A stretch of DNA of 64,000 bases from Glandiceps talaboti (Eukaryota > Hemichordata > Enteropneusta > Spengelidae). The translations under genes were made by a program, and so were the position numbers. The notes beneath the pieces were generated by a model. That model searched no databases. It saw only the letters and a list, made by a program, of their open reading frames with translations, and had not been told where the DNA came from. The stretch covers positions 3,260,111 through 3,324,110 of the forward strand of contig NC_135571.1 of the NCBI RefSeq assembly GCF_964340395.1, given 5' to 3'. Positions 11,395 to 23,645 of this stretch are shown here, piece by piece; positions within the stretch are counted from its first letter, which is position 1; each line of letters begins with the position of its first letter.

Positions 11395-11689
11395 ATGTTT
11401 TTTTTTTAAATCAGCTTGTACTACTTGATGCAACACATCATATCTTGTTATAAAACGCAAGCTATATAAAATATTTTCGCCCAGCAAATATAAGAATAGG
11501 AGGAAGTAAGCGTGAGGGAGGACCTCGGGATCAGGGGGGAGTAAAGGTGTTAGGTAAATAAAATAATAGTGTTTCCGGTGGGACAAAAATAAAAAAATGT
11601 TTCTTTCCGATTATACATGACCAGAAAATAGGGTAGGAAGGTCGGAATTTTATTTTACTTTTATTTTATATTTCATTTTTTCTTCTTTT

Positions 11690-11745
<56 letters not shown>

Positions 11746-12697
11746 TACTTTGATGTATTATGTATTATTTTTTTATTAAACTTATTTATTTATTTGCTGA
11801 CTATACTCTTTAAATTTAATATACAAAAGTCTTAAAAGACATGGAATATGATTTTAAAGAAAAATGTACATGGAAATAGAAGTAAATTATCACTGTTAAC
11901 GTTTTATCTTTTTCAATGTGAAAGGTTTTTGAAATTTACATGGAAATAAAACAAAATATAGAGCAAACACAGGTCAAAGTGAAAGAGAGATACGATAAAA
12001 AAAAGTTCGTGGAACGTATTTGAAGTCGTAGAGGTTTGTATATTTGCATAATCTAGCTATTATGCCAGGCAGCAGCAAAAAATTGATGCATTGATTGAAA
12101 GTATCTTATTTTTCCTTCAAATAGAAATCTAAATTACTAGTATAGACAACTCATCGATAGGTTGACAGTGGCCTGTACTTTGCAAACTAATTTGTCCATG
12201 TTGTCTTCGGCTATATGTGAAAATCAAGAACGGATTTCATCCACAAGAGTACTAAAATGTCTTCAATGATATCACCAGTGTATATGGATACACCCTGATG
12301 GGGTCCTATTTAAACTGCTTAAAATAAGTTCCAGAACATCTTTTCTTCTGGCAAACTTTGAAAATGACATCCCAAAGAAAAATTTATTTTTAATGGGAAT
12401 AATGAGAATAATATAATTCTACCTTTTTACATAATTTATGATAGAAATTAGGAAGAAGTGATGGAGAATTGGAACGTTTTGACCCATATATTTCGAGCAC
12501 TGCAGTGACATAGACATGGGTTGTCTTGACTTTAAATGATCTGGATATATATTGTATATTTTTTGTTCAAAAGACAATAACTTGGCTTGTGTATATGGTG
12601 AGTAGGAAGAAATAAAATCGATTCTTATCTAATGTTAGATCATTAAACTACACTATCTTCATTCTTCTTATCACGTGCTTTACATTTTGTAACATTG
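11395..12697. other. Spacer between the two oxidoreductase genes
   Basis: A CTTT array lies at about 11686-11746. The stretch near 12085-12140 matches 17735-17800, part of a dispersed repeat. Otherwise AT-rich with no gene seen. Confidence 0.55.
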
Positions 12698-14927
12698 TTA
12701 CAATTTAACTTCAATGGGCAGACCATTTTGATTGGCTGATTCATGCAATGCAACAATTGTTGCACAAACTCTTTTGCTCAAATCTAGTGGTAGCTTTTCA
12801 GGTTTTCCATCTAGAACCGTGTCTTCAAATGCCATAATTTCTGATACGTAAGGATTTATATTTTGAACCATGATTTCTTTCATTGGTTGGCCCTCTACGT
12901 GTAGTTCAAAAGAGTTGGCTCTGCCATCTATGTCTGGATGGTAACCTAAATATCCATTTGATTTTATTCTTCCCTTTGTTCCTGCAATCTCAAAGAATGT
13001 TGAAGTTGGGGAAACAATGCTTGCAGCTATGCTTCCTTGTTCTCCACCAGCAAACTGCATCAAGCCATGCACTACTACATCAGAACCACTGAAATAAAAA
13101 AGAATTTAAAAAATAAATAAATAAATAAACAAATAAACAAATAAATAAATAAATTTTAAAAAACAGTCATCGAAAACTTTGCAAATCAACAGTCATTCAT
13201 CAATTAAGTCTTTCAGTTAAATGTCAATAGCTGATAGATAGGTGTTTCTATCTGGTTGGGTTGGGTTGGGTTGGGTTGGGTTGGGTTGGGTTGTGTTGTG
13301 TTGGGTTGGGTTGGGTTGGGTTGCGTTGGGTTGGGTTGGGTTGCGTTGGGTTGGGTTGGGTTGGGTTGGGTTGTGTTGGGTTGTGTTGCGTTGGGTTGGA
13401 TGGGTTGGGTTGGGTTGGGTTGTGTTGGGATGGGATGGGTTGGGATGCGTTGGGTTGAGTTGGGTTGGGTTGGGCTTCAAAACAAACTAAAAACCACCTA
13501 CTACTGTGCAGTTGTCTTTTGAAATGCAGTGACCGTTTGAGGCGCTGTCCCTATCAATGATACTATAAACATGGCTGGATAGAACCCTAAGTTCCACAGA
13601 GCACCTCCATCAAATTCTCGTTTCCAAATAGTGTGAGGAAGATCTTCTGGAAGGTGATAATCAAATCCCGCATTCATGTAAACTGTTTCACCAATCATAC
13701 CTGCAGTAATAGTATTTTTACAAACAAATTTCTCATTGACAAGTGTTCATTGGTACTGAGTTTGAACATTTTGATTAAAGGGAAATTGAACAGGAATAAA
13801 GATATTTTCATAAACTTTGGCTTTGCCTTCTGGAGAATCATTTCATTAATACACATCACATATATGTCACTTGATTGCCAAGAAACACCAAAATGGAACC
13901 ATTTCACATATATTGTTCTTTCAGTGCTATACTTTTAAAAACATGAATATGGATTAGGTGAACAATGAATATTCATGATTCCAAAGTGCTGATTTCCTTC
14001 AGATAAACAACTAGATGTTCGTTCAGGCAAGGAAAATACGACTGACCTAAGGGGTCTTTTTTAAATTTGAATAAACCAAAACATTTTAACGATATTCAGT
14101 CAATGTATGGCTGTCTGGTCGATAAATAATACTCCAGTTACACTTAGACCAGTTTAAGTTAAACACTTTGTACGAGTACACACCTATACACCTACCTGAT
14201 TTTAATATATCCTGAACTGCAAGGAATTGTGGGTGATGTTGATAAACATTTCCTTCAACGATGGTAACGTTGTTTTCCTTTGCAACCGACTGTAACAACT
14301 CAACATCAGAAACCTACATCAACACAGTATAATACTGGTATATTAGATGACCTGTTAAAGCAGCTAAGGATATTTAAATCATACAAGATATTTGTAACGT
14401 GAAAAACAATGCATGTACATGCATGCATGCATGCATGCATGCATGCATGCATACATACATACATACATACATACATACATACATACATACATACATACAT
14501 GCATACATACATACATACATACATACATACATACATACATACATACATACATACATACATGTATACTTGAATAAATGCGCGCGTATGCTTACATGCATGT
14601 ACGCATGTACTTTATAAGTGTACAACTTACCTTAGTAACTAGTGGTTTTTCTACTAGGCAATGTTTACCACTCTGTGCAGCTTTGACAGTCCACTCAGCA
14701 TGCATTGAGTTTGGTAATGGAATGTAGACAACATTAATCTCATTATTATCCAACAAATCTTGATAACTTCCATAAGCTTTCGGAATATTATATTCCTTAG
14801 CAGATCTCTGTGCTTTCTGTATATCTCGACTTGCAATGGCTACCAGTTCACTTCTAGCACATTGTTTTAATGCAGGGATCAATCTTCTATTGACAGTGGC
14901 ACAGCACATAGCACCCCACTTCAACAT
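12698..14927 (-). CDS. Gfo/Idh/MocA-family NAD(P)-dependent oxidoreductase, copy B (4 exons)
   Basis: Exons 14927-14631, 14313-14196, 13700-13505 and 13088-12698 join in phase to 333 residues. Exons 2 and 3 have exactly the same lengths (118 and 196 nt) and phases as in copy A, so the genes are tandem duplicates. Visible: MLKWGAMCCATVN at the start, YIPLPNSMHAEW, EKPL with the catalytic-type Lys, YQHHPQ, GGALWNLGFYP and FEIAGTKGRI; the end is ESANQNGLPIEVKL, presumably the ancestral C-terminus. The conserved Asp of GGxLxDxGxY is Asn here and Ser in copy A. Exon 3 has diverged strongly from copy A (the middle of the exon is hard to align), while 126 bp at the end of exon 1 are identical. The exon-3 donor must be GTAGTA at 13504, since the next in-frame codon would be a stop. 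Substrate unknown. Confidence 0.88.
13253..13474 (+). repeat. (TTGGG)n array, G-quadruplex-prone
   Basis: About 220 bp of TTGGG with TTGTG, TTGCG and ATGGG variants in intron 3 of copy B, only about 30 bp from exon 3. The G-rich strand is the template strand of the gene. Many runs of four GGG blocks with 2-base loops fit the G-quadruplex pattern. Confidence 0.95.
14411..14562. repeat. (ATGC)n-(ATAC)n in intron 1 of copy B
   Basis: Tetranucleotide array; ATGC units at the left pass into ATAC. It ends about 70 bp from the exon-1 donor. Confidence 0.95.
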
Positions 14928-15868
14928 TTTCGTTCAGTAATACGATGTATGATGAATTGGTTTAAACCTTTGAGCACTGAAGGAAAGATAAAGTGTCATA
15001 TTTACGTTCAGCTGGTCAAGCTTTACGCAGGCGCAGACGGTGGGCCTGCAAATGTAGGTCGTCCATGTAAACAGTGAAAAGGTTTAAGGGAGCCTCCAGG
15101 AATTTCGCTAGGGAATGTGGAGGGGGTTCATAATTTACAAAGTTGCAAATCAGATCAAAATAATGTTGAATGAATGCAGTTACTTCATACAAATTCACCA
15201 CGGTGATAGTAGTGGGAAACAACCAATATCTTTGAAATTATCGATGTGTTGGCTGTGGTGAGATATGTCCTTACTGTTGATTCTGGATTCGTTTTCTGTT
15301 TGTACCTAACCTTCAACACTGGTGAGATGTAAATGTCATAATCCAAAGTTTGATTGTCTTAAACAAACAACTATTTAGATATATGTGTAGTTGTTTTTGA
15401 ATGTTTGAACTGTGTTCGTTTTTTCTAAATCTACCAACAAACCTACTCGCACGCAGACGACAAACAAAGACTTTAAATGATGATCGAATAAGCTGTTGCA
15501 GGGCGCTGAGGAGAAATCATTGGACCATCAAAATTCTGATAGTCTGAAAGGGGGACGCGAAATGTTTTGCTCATTATTTGTGATTTTTGGAACCAAATTA
15601 AACTTCAGGAGAATTCATTTACCAACTGTGCATCTGCGAAATATCTTGCAGCTTTGTCACAACAAAATACACACTCCATAGCCAGAGTATTGTAAGACTT
15701 TAAATTATGTCTTGGTGATCGTAGAAAAAGTCAACAGGTATAGGATCTAGACTAACTTGTCTCTCTGGCGATGATCGTGACCTTGTGAGACTTGTATTTT
15801 TACAGACCCGCTTATTCATCGTAATTATACAAAATGTGTTACTATGCAACGGGTACAATGGCGTGCCC
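14928..15868. other. Spacer, nothing recognised
   Basis: Upstream of copy B. No coding frame with family features, no clear repeat. Confidence 0.5.
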
Positions 15869-16127
15869 ATTGCAGTTTGCCCATTGCCCATTTAACAAGG
15901 TGAAAACACGGTCAAAGCTACTAATAATAGTACAGTAACGTCAAAACATATTCGTGCCATAATTCTGTTACATATTTTCAGGTAGAATTAAACAAACAAA
16001 GTCGTGGAAAATTACGTAAAAGGTAATCCTTACTTTGCAGACATGAACCTTCGGGTTGCGTATCTCATAGGGGTGTGTTCGGGTCACGCACGGGTGTTGG
16101 CAGTACGATGTTGAAACAACTGATAAC
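15869..16127. repeat. Dispersed repeat, copy 1
   Basis: Direct copy of 17818-18108, sharing blocks such as GGTAGAATTAAACAAAC, AATCCTTACTTTGCAGACA and GGGGTGTGTTCGGGTCACGC. No coding frame; family unknown. Confidence 0.8.
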
Positions 16128-16903
16128 GTCTGTGACATACTAGTAAACCAACTATAAACTACCGATAACCTCAAACCACCAAACTTTGACCTGAGTAATG
16201 ACACAGTAAAACATACTATGGTGTATCGATAACGTGATAACATTTTCTAACGTAAAAATGTAGTAAAACAGTCGATAATTTAAGCGAACACGTAGTAACA
16301 TTTTCTAACCGATAATGCAGTAAAAATCTAACGATAACGTAGCGAACAAATACCCTTTCACCAGTATGCGATTTTCAGTATTTCAATTACTATATTGATA
16401 TAATGGAGAACAAATATTCTGTTAACACAGAATAGTTTTCATGGTAGAAATAAAGGCAAATATTGTAGCCTAAGATATTTGATTATCAGTATTTCTGTTT
16501 CAATCTGTGTATAACGTTGCAAGTACAAAATATCCAGAAAAATATCATGACCATAAGAAGTTCTTTACAACGAGGAGCGTGAGCGTGAGCGCCGAATTCT
16601 ATATCTTACTAATACCACGGGCCCTTTGTGGTAATGACTTGATGATATTCTTTATACAATTGACAGCTGCATCCTCATCTCTTATTCTCTCATATACACT
16701 CTCATCACATTAACACTCATTCACAATCAAACCAGTAACATTGATCGGTTGCCAGGGGCAACGTGGCATTGCTTAAATAATATGCCCGATACAGTTTCAT
16801 AGATTTCTTAAATATCTCCCATCATGGTATAAGCTTCTATATTATATGGTATATTTTTAAAGACCAGGAACTTCTTTAGTGACAAACAAACAAACAAACA
16901 AAC

Positions 16904-16948
<45 letters not shown>

Positions 16949-17817
16949 GAATATCACAAACACATGAATAATCAGCTATATATGTGTATGTAGACAGGCC
17001 TGTATACTGTTAAGGAAATGAGCAAAATTTACGGCAGGGACCTCAGGAGAAAATATTTTTGCGACCCCCTCCCTTTCGTGCTCTCAAATAGGTGCACCCC
17101 CATCGCGAAATATGAACACAAGAATTTCCGTTGCCCCAAAGGCTACACAGAGATTTCTATAACGCGGTGGTTCAGGGGCTAGTTGGCCTTGCACAAAGTC
17201 GAAGATCAAGGTCTCATAAGCAAGCTCTTTTTGGATAACATGGATTAGTGGGCGCATGTTAAATTTTATGATGAATATGTCCACTATTTGGACATTGTTG
17301 CGAAGGTCATTAAACAATTTGGTGTGCCTATGCACCAAGGTGACAAAATTGAAGTCACATACATATGCTCAATATAGTTGCACACAGTTTTGCAAAGTTC
17401 ATTTTAAATCGGCTGGTGCATTTCAGAGATACAAGTGGACAAGGATGCACACATGCATGCAAGGACGCACGGTCGGACGGATGGACAGAGAGACGGATGG
17501 ACCCAATACAATAGTCCTCCTTGGGTTTTGCCAGTTGAGGACTAAAAACTTCCGACCTACCTACCCCATCTTACCCAAAGTAATTTTTATCTTAAACCGT
17601 TTTTTTTGTTGCCATATTACAGATTTTTCATTTGCTCGCTATCGACTCTTACAACAGAAATTTTAAGAAAACTATCATGACAAATAAGTGTAACATTTTT
17701 TTCTTTATTTCTGATGCATTTGTAGTTGTAGATGCGAATTGATCGAAAGTCTCTTATTTTCCCTTCAAATACAAATTATAGAAATCTAACTTCAGTGGCA
17801 AACATAATGACGAGACT
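16128..17817. other. Spacer with short repeats
   Basis: 16200-16350 repeats ATAACGT/GTAGTAA-like words loosely. AAAC then TAAC units lie at about 16885-16947. 17456-17545 has a GGACGGATGGAC block and the string AGGACTAAAAACT, related to 23405-23485. No gene recognised. Confidence 0.5.
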
Positions 17818-18108
17818 ATTGCAGTTTGTCCACTGCTAGTCAAAACAAGGTGAAAACACTGCCGAAGCTACTATTAGTAAGTTACAGTAACGCAAATCAT
17901 ACATGTGCCATAATTATGTTACATTTTTCAGGTAGAATTAAACAAACGAAGACGTGGAAAATTACATGAAAGATAATCCTTACTTTGCAGACAGGAACCT
18001 CGGTGGATAGATACTGCAGGTTAAGCATTTGATAGGGGTGTGTTCGGGTCACGCACGGTTAACAGTACTGTTGTGACTGGAACAACTGATAACGTCTGTG
18101 AAGTAGTA
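17818..18108. repeat. Dispersed repeat, copy 2
   Basis: Direct partner of 15869-16127 with small indels. The upstream 17735-17800 also matches 12085-12140, so the full element may be longer. Confidence 0.8.
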
Positions 18109-18141
18109 AATCAACAAACAACGTATTGCCGTGTATTTATG

Positions 18142-18145
<4 letters not shown>

Positions 18146-18232
<87 letters not shown>

Positions 18233-18282
18233 CTCTACTACCCGTATTGAGCACTTTTATGTGGTTTTATCTACATCCAGTC

Positions 18283-18336
<54 letters not shown>
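18146..18336. repeat. Two (AT)n tracts around a ~54-bp module
   Basis: AT tracts at about 18146-18229 and 18284-18336 enclose a module (TGAGCACTTTTATGTGGTTT) that is the inverted copy of the one at 3273-3315. Confidence 0.85.
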
Positions 18337-18338
<2 letters not shown>

Positions 18339-18339
18339 A

Positions 18340-18665
18340 GATTCAACCATAGGGGGAAATGCCAAAAAAGTCAACCATAGGGGGAAATTTTATTTATTTG
18401 CTTGTAAAATCATAAGGAAAAGAATAATTCATAATGTTACTGTTCAGTTAACTAACATTTAGGTAGTCATTACAGATATCGACATTTATATAATATTTAA
18501 ATAAATAACAAAAGATATATACTTTCTAGCCCTCCAAAAATTTCCCCTTAAGGTATTTTAACCCCAGGAGCTACAATAGGGGGAAGGTCCTTAAGGGAAC
18601 TACATGTGCTCAATTTTCCCCCTAGGAATGGGTGAAAATATTTGACTTTATATGCCCTTAGGGGG
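18340..18665. repeat. Region with CCATAGGGGGAAA words
   Basis: ACCATAGGGGGAAAT occurs twice near 18346 and 18374, and related words in either orientation follow to 18665. These resemble the hairpin core of the 28.35-30.7 kb satellite and similar words at 38850-39120. Confidence 0.55.
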
Positions 18666-19353
18666 AAATTTTGAAGATTTACTGAGAATATCCATAATTC
18701 TTTTTAGTGATCACAGACACATTTAATTTACCATAAATTGTTTTTGTTTATAAAATTCTGGGTGTGCGCAACCCCATATTAAATCATATGAGAACAACAA
18801 ATAATAGCAACCTCCACTTAGAATAACTAGAGAGTTGATTTGTTGGCAAAATATATCTAGACATAGTAATACCCATATTTTCTCTGTTTTGTCGTGATTT
18901 TGTTCATTCTCACACGTTACCATAATACATGTATCCTTTGTGGAAAGGTTATGTTAGATAATTACTGTCTTTAAGAAATACTATGGCATGCACACACACA
19001 CACACACACACACACGCATGCATGCACACACGCACAGACAAGTACTGTCTTTAAGAAATACTACGCACACACACAAGACATGCACACATGAACACAATAT
19101 TTCAAAATTTCTGACAACAGTATGGGAAATTCTTTTCATTTATTATTCATTTTATTTTAACAACTTGCTGTCCATTATTAAGGCAACTACAACAATAAGA
19201 AAAAGCCTGGCTTTGGGCCAACAACCCTGAAAAAAACAATTGACAAAAATTAGACATTATGTTATTTTCACTGAATTTGAAACTTGTTTTAAAATTGTTG
19301 TACTCCTTTCCAACTCATCGCCATTGTTTCAACTGTGCTCCTAATTTCATTTA
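18666..19353. other. Spacer with (AC)n tracts
   Basis: AC-rich runs at about 18988-19080, including a repeated TGTCTTTAAGAAATACTA (18966 and 19048). No gene recognised. Confidence 0.5.
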
Positions 19354-19528
19354 GCGGACACTTTTTTAGTTAATCGTACACTTTTTTTAGTTAATTGTAC
19401 ACTTTTTTTCAGTTAATTGTACACTATTTTTAGTTAATCGTACACTTTAAGTTAATTGAACACTTTTTTTTTAGTTAATCATACATTTCTTTTAGTTAAT
19501 CGGACACTATGTTTATTTAATCAGACAC
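19354..19528. repeat. ~22-bp minisatellite
   Basis: About eight or nine imperfect units of AGTTAATCGTACACTTTT with a variable T run. No gene nearby. Confidence 0.85.
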
Positions 19529-20092
19529 AAAGGAAGTATCCGCATACCGTTAATCCATGAATGTAACTGGCTATGGCCCACTCCCTACCTTGTCACTGTT
19601 CAAATGCAATCAACATGTGCTACCGCACCTAATTTTGCACCTGTCTCTCAGTAAAGTGTTTGTAAAAAATCGACTTTACCTAAATGGGTCTCAAACACAG
19701 TACCTCTAGTTATGTACCTATTCATCTATCCAAAGGTACGTTCTCTAACTACTTCACTACAAAGTGAGATAGATATCATCTCCAGATATCATTTGTTCAT
19801 TGACTTGACAATGCGTATGTTTACAGGGTTAATAAGAACTGTGGATGAGGAAAATGGAAATACTGCTTGATTTGGGACTGTCGTTTTGATACAGAACGAA
19901 TCCTTCTGGGTTCATGGATTTCACGCTAAACGTTTGGGGGAAATTCAGATTATTTAGCCGAGAAATGCTGGATGGGATTTCTATAGCGAATTTTGTAATT
20001 AACATAACAATGGTGAGAGGTTACATAACAGAGCTCAGATACCTAGGTTGACTTTCTGGTGAAAAACCTAAAAACTCGTCAAACTCTAAGTA
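19529..20092. other. Spacer, nothing recognised
   Basis: Unique AT-rich DNA without coding features. Confidence 0.5.
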
Positions 20093-20270
20093 TAACGTCG
20101 TTATAGTACACGTCCTCGGACATTAACAGTTTTTATTCAAACAGTTTTGGTTAACCCATCAGTTATTTAGTCCTCAGCTGTGCCTCGGACAAAATAACAG
20201 ACAGGTTAACCAAAACTGTCCAAATAAAAACAGTAAATGTTCTCTGATGTGTACTATAACTATCAGTTAT
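20093..20270. mobile_element. MITE-like inverted-repeat element
   Basis: Arms of about 65 bp (20093-20156 and 20203-20270; left arm begins ATAACGTCGTTATAGTACAC) pair imperfectly. An inner inverted pair (GTTATTT-GTCC / GGACAAAATAAC) fills the centre. No coding capacity. Confidence 0.8.
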
Positions 20271-20559
20271 CCACTCAAATTCCTCCACTCAGGATCGAAA
20301 CAGGTCGTTTTAGAGGTGAGGTGTTTCAAGCTCGCCGCTGTGTGTTTTGTAATACAGATTAAAATTGAGGACGAATCCCACTTTTTATTTCACTGTTGAT
20401 TCTACTAGGTATTCAATTTTATAGTGACTAATAAGCCCGATGGGCTAGGTGATGTATTAACTCTCTGATATTGTTATTGGCAATTTTTAAATGTATATCA
20501 CATGTCAACATCTCTTACTATCAGTGATATGCAAATGAGGGCTTGGGTAGTGACACTGG

Positions 20560-21185
20560 AACTTGGTGAGATGTTTCTAGAAGTGTTATTTTGCAGATGT
20601 TGTTCAAATTTTTTATAATTGGCACTGGCAACCATGACCATGCCAATGGCAACTTCTAAATGGGAGTACACTTTGGTCAAATAATGATATTCTGTGGGCA
20701 ATTGAATACAAATTCATTAAAAATATTCAAATACCATGGCAACCATGACCACGTCCACAGCAACATCCAAACAGAGCTGTATTTCACAAAGATAGACAAG
20801 TGAACAAACATTCAAAAAGTGTATGCAAATATGCCTTAGCAACAACAAAATGGGAGTACATTTTGGCCAATAGCAACAGCTAAATGGTACCATATCTCAT
20901 AAAGATAACATCGCAAATTCTTACACCAATGAATACACATTTCAAACATTGATAAAAATAGACAAGTGAACAAAGATTAATAATGTGTTTGCAAATATAC
21001 CTAGCAACAATGACCACACCCATAGCAAAAACATTGGAGTACATTTTGGTCAAATAACAATATCATCTTGTAGGCTATTCAGTAAACATAAAAAAATTCA
21101 TGCAAATATCCCTATCGACCTTGACCCACCAATAGAAAATGATGTGATGCCAATAAATTGACGATCAATTCAAATAAGACAAAAT
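20560..21185. repeat. Degenerate tandem repeat, left block
   Basis: Loosely periodic words recur: ATGCAAATATGCCTAGCAAC, ACCATGACCACGCCCATAGC, GGGAGTACATTTTGGTCAAA and AAAGATAACATCGCAAATTC. The block resumes at 22207 after a LINE, so the LINE landed inside it. It also recurs near 23505-23640. Confidence 0.75.
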
Positions 21186-21194
21186 ATACAATCT

Positions 21195-22206
21195 TAAGTA
21201 TTGATTGGTTCCCTTGAATTTAAGGGGGTCTCACTAGATGAAGTTAAAAGTTCACCTTTTGTTGGGGTCAACATTGACAATACGCTGTCTTGGAAGCAGC
21301 ATATAGCTGAGGTGAAAAAGAAAATTAGTAGAATGACATGTAGAATGAATGTGTGTTTTATAAGTTATGTCACACGGTTCCAGAATATGTACTTGTACTA
21401 TTGTATAATGCTTTTGTTCTGCCCCATATCACCTACGGTCTCGAAGTGTGGGGTAACACGTGTCCGACATACCTGAATGAAATATTTTTAATTCAAAAAA
21501 GAATAGTGCGCACCATAACAGATAGTCATTGATGTGCTCACTCGGGGCCATTATTTAAAAGGTTGAATATTCTTGACATTTTCAAACAGCACAAAATACA
21601 GCTTGTCGTTATCATTCATGACGTTTTGCAACTCAGATTACCGGATACCTTTCAGGATTTTTTCACTCCCATTAAACACTCCTTCACAACACAACAGAGC
21701 GCCAGAAACGACCTTACCATCCCAAAAGCAAACCATAGGACTGGTCAGTTCACTGTCAAGTATTCAGGTGCTAAACTATGGAATTGTGTCCCTTACAACA
21801 TTCGCAACATAAATAGCAGAAGTAATTTTCAAACAGAGTTCCAAAACTATCTCCAATCATTGTAAACTAGTTATACTTCATATTCATAGAGAATGATTAC
21901 CGTTTGTCTGTATATTTAAGTAGGTCATTTGTTGTTTCTTTATATTTGTTTGTTTGGTTGTTGTTGTTTTTTTGTCCACCTATATTTATACAATGTATGA
22001 TTGTTTTCTATTCTGTGAATATTGCAATATACTCAATTTGACCAGCAGCCCCAGTAATTAGTAATTCCTAATCCCTAAGATTGTAAAAGGGGACGGACTC
22101 GACTAGTTGCAAAGACAACTATTTTTCGTCTCCCTTTCCCAAGTTGAATACTTCATATATTGTAGAATTGTTATATATTTCTGGGAATAAAGATTATTAT
22201 TATTAT
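21195..22206 (+). mobile_element. 5'-truncated LINE, 3' end of polymerase and tail
   Basis: Frames give SSPFVGVNIDNTLSWKQHI, HITYGLEVWGNT, LIQKRIVRTITD, then LFKRLNILDIF and a long final frame with LWNCVPYNIRN, ending at 21865. This order is the C-terminal half of a CR1/Rex1/Jockey-like reverse transcriptase. There is at least one frameshift (near 21400) and an in-frame stop near 21530, so it is dead. The 3' UTR ends in an ATT microsatellite at about 22190-22206. It interrupts the degenerate repeat on either side. Confidence 0.85.
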
Positions 22207-22477
22207 TAATAACAACAGCTAAATGGTAGCATATTTCATAAAGATAACATCGCAAATTCTTACACCAATGAACAAACATTTGAAATATTAATGAAAATAG
22301 ACAAGTTAACAAACGTTCAAATAGTGTATGCAAGTATGCCTAGCAACCATGACCACGCCCTTAGAAACAATAAAATGGGAGTACATTTGGTCAAATAATG
22401 ATATCATCTTGTAAGTAATTGAGTAAACATTCAAAAATAAATGCAAATATGACCCCACCCATAGCAATAGCTAAATG
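22207..22477. repeat. Degenerate tandem repeat, right block
   Basis: Continues the repeat of 20560-21185 (AACAGCTAAATGGTAGCATA and GGGAGTACATTTGGTCAAAT). Confidence 0.75.
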
Positions 22478-22812
22478 CAGGGCTTAAAACTCGGGTAGTC
22501 TCACATCCACAGACTACCAATGTGCATCTCTGGGCTACCAAATTATGGTGGTAGCCAAATTGGGCAACAAAGTTTTTAATGAAACTATGACAACTTGACT
22601 ATAGGACCTGTGAGAGGTCACACTTAACATCTTATTTGATGCCATACTTGACGAAGGGAACCGAGATGAACATTTTTGGATGTATGGGTCACTATAGGGA
22701 CACATGCATATGGGCTACCAACCATTGCTCTTGGGCTACCAATCTCAGATGATGGTAGCCCACCTGGGCTACCAAGAAACAAATCATTGACAATGACATA
22801 GTCCCAGCTCTG
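22478..22812. mobile_element. CAGGGCTT-type MITE, diverged
   Basis: Begins CAGGGCTTAAAACT and ends AGTCCCAGCTCTG, an imperfect terminal inverted repeat. Inner words GGGCTACCAA/TGGTAGCC match the better-preserved element at 50908-51186. Non-coding. Confidence 0.65.
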
Positions 22813-23645
22813 ATTGGATTTAATGAACAGGCAGTTTATGTTGTCATTTTCTTGATATCAAGCATCAACACTTGTGAACCTAAATCAAACAGACTTAGAT
22901 ATGCGGCGGTAAGTTGCAGACGGTGACTTTTTAATGATTGACAAACCCGTACATCTGTAATACTACTATTATTACTAGGTTTTTTTTCGTTCGGTGGCAG
23001 TAGTAGCAGTATCATGACAACAATGAATAAGCACATGTATGTCATAGAACACTGTCCTAATACAAACTTAGAATAAGATCTGTGCAAGCACGTCTTGAGT
23101 TATGGATTTGGACATGGAAAAATCACAAACAATATGGCTGCCAGGCAGCCATATTGGATAGTATCATGATGAAAATAATTATGCACATGTATGTCATAGA
23201 ACACTGTCCTAATACCAATATTGAATGAGATCTATTCAAGCATGTCTGAGTTATGGCTTTGGACATGGAAAATTTGCAAACAAAATAGCTGTTAGGCAGC
23301 CATATTGGATTGTAGCATGAAACAAATTAACATGCATATGTATGCCATTGTATGTTGCCCCTGTACCAAGTTTGAAAAAAAAACAGTCCAGGCATCTCGA
23401 AGAAACAGCTCTGGACGGACGGACGGATGGATGGACCCCAATCCATAAGTTCCCGTCCCGGACTGCGTCCAGCAGGGACTAAAAACACGAATTTTGAGCT
23501 CTGAAATGATAGCATATTTCATAAAGATAACGTCGCAAATTGTTACACTAATGAATAAACATTCGAAACATTGATGAAAATATATGCCAAGCAACAAGAC
23601 CACACCCATAATACAAGACCACATCAATAATAAAAGTCAAATGAA
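22813..23645. repeat. Repeated block with GGCTGCCAGGCAGCC palindrome
   Basis: About 150-bp units around 23000-23340 share ACATGTATGTCATAGAACAC and a GGACATGGAAAA block; one holds a 23-bp palindrome centred on GGCTGCCAGGCAGCC. A GGACGGACGGATGGATGG run and CAGGGACTAAAAAC follow (23405-23490), then a piece of the 20.6-kb repeat. No gene. Confidence 0.65.

Noticed and set aside
13253-13474. Internal telomere repeat
   Set aside because: The unit is TTGGG, not TTAGGG; variants are TTGTG and TTGCG. A plain pentanucleotide array fits better.
13217-13522. Frames reading Gly-Trp-Val-Gly-Leu or Asn-Pro-Thr-Gln repeats
   Set aside because: Translation of the TTGGG pentanucleotide array; within an intron of copy B.
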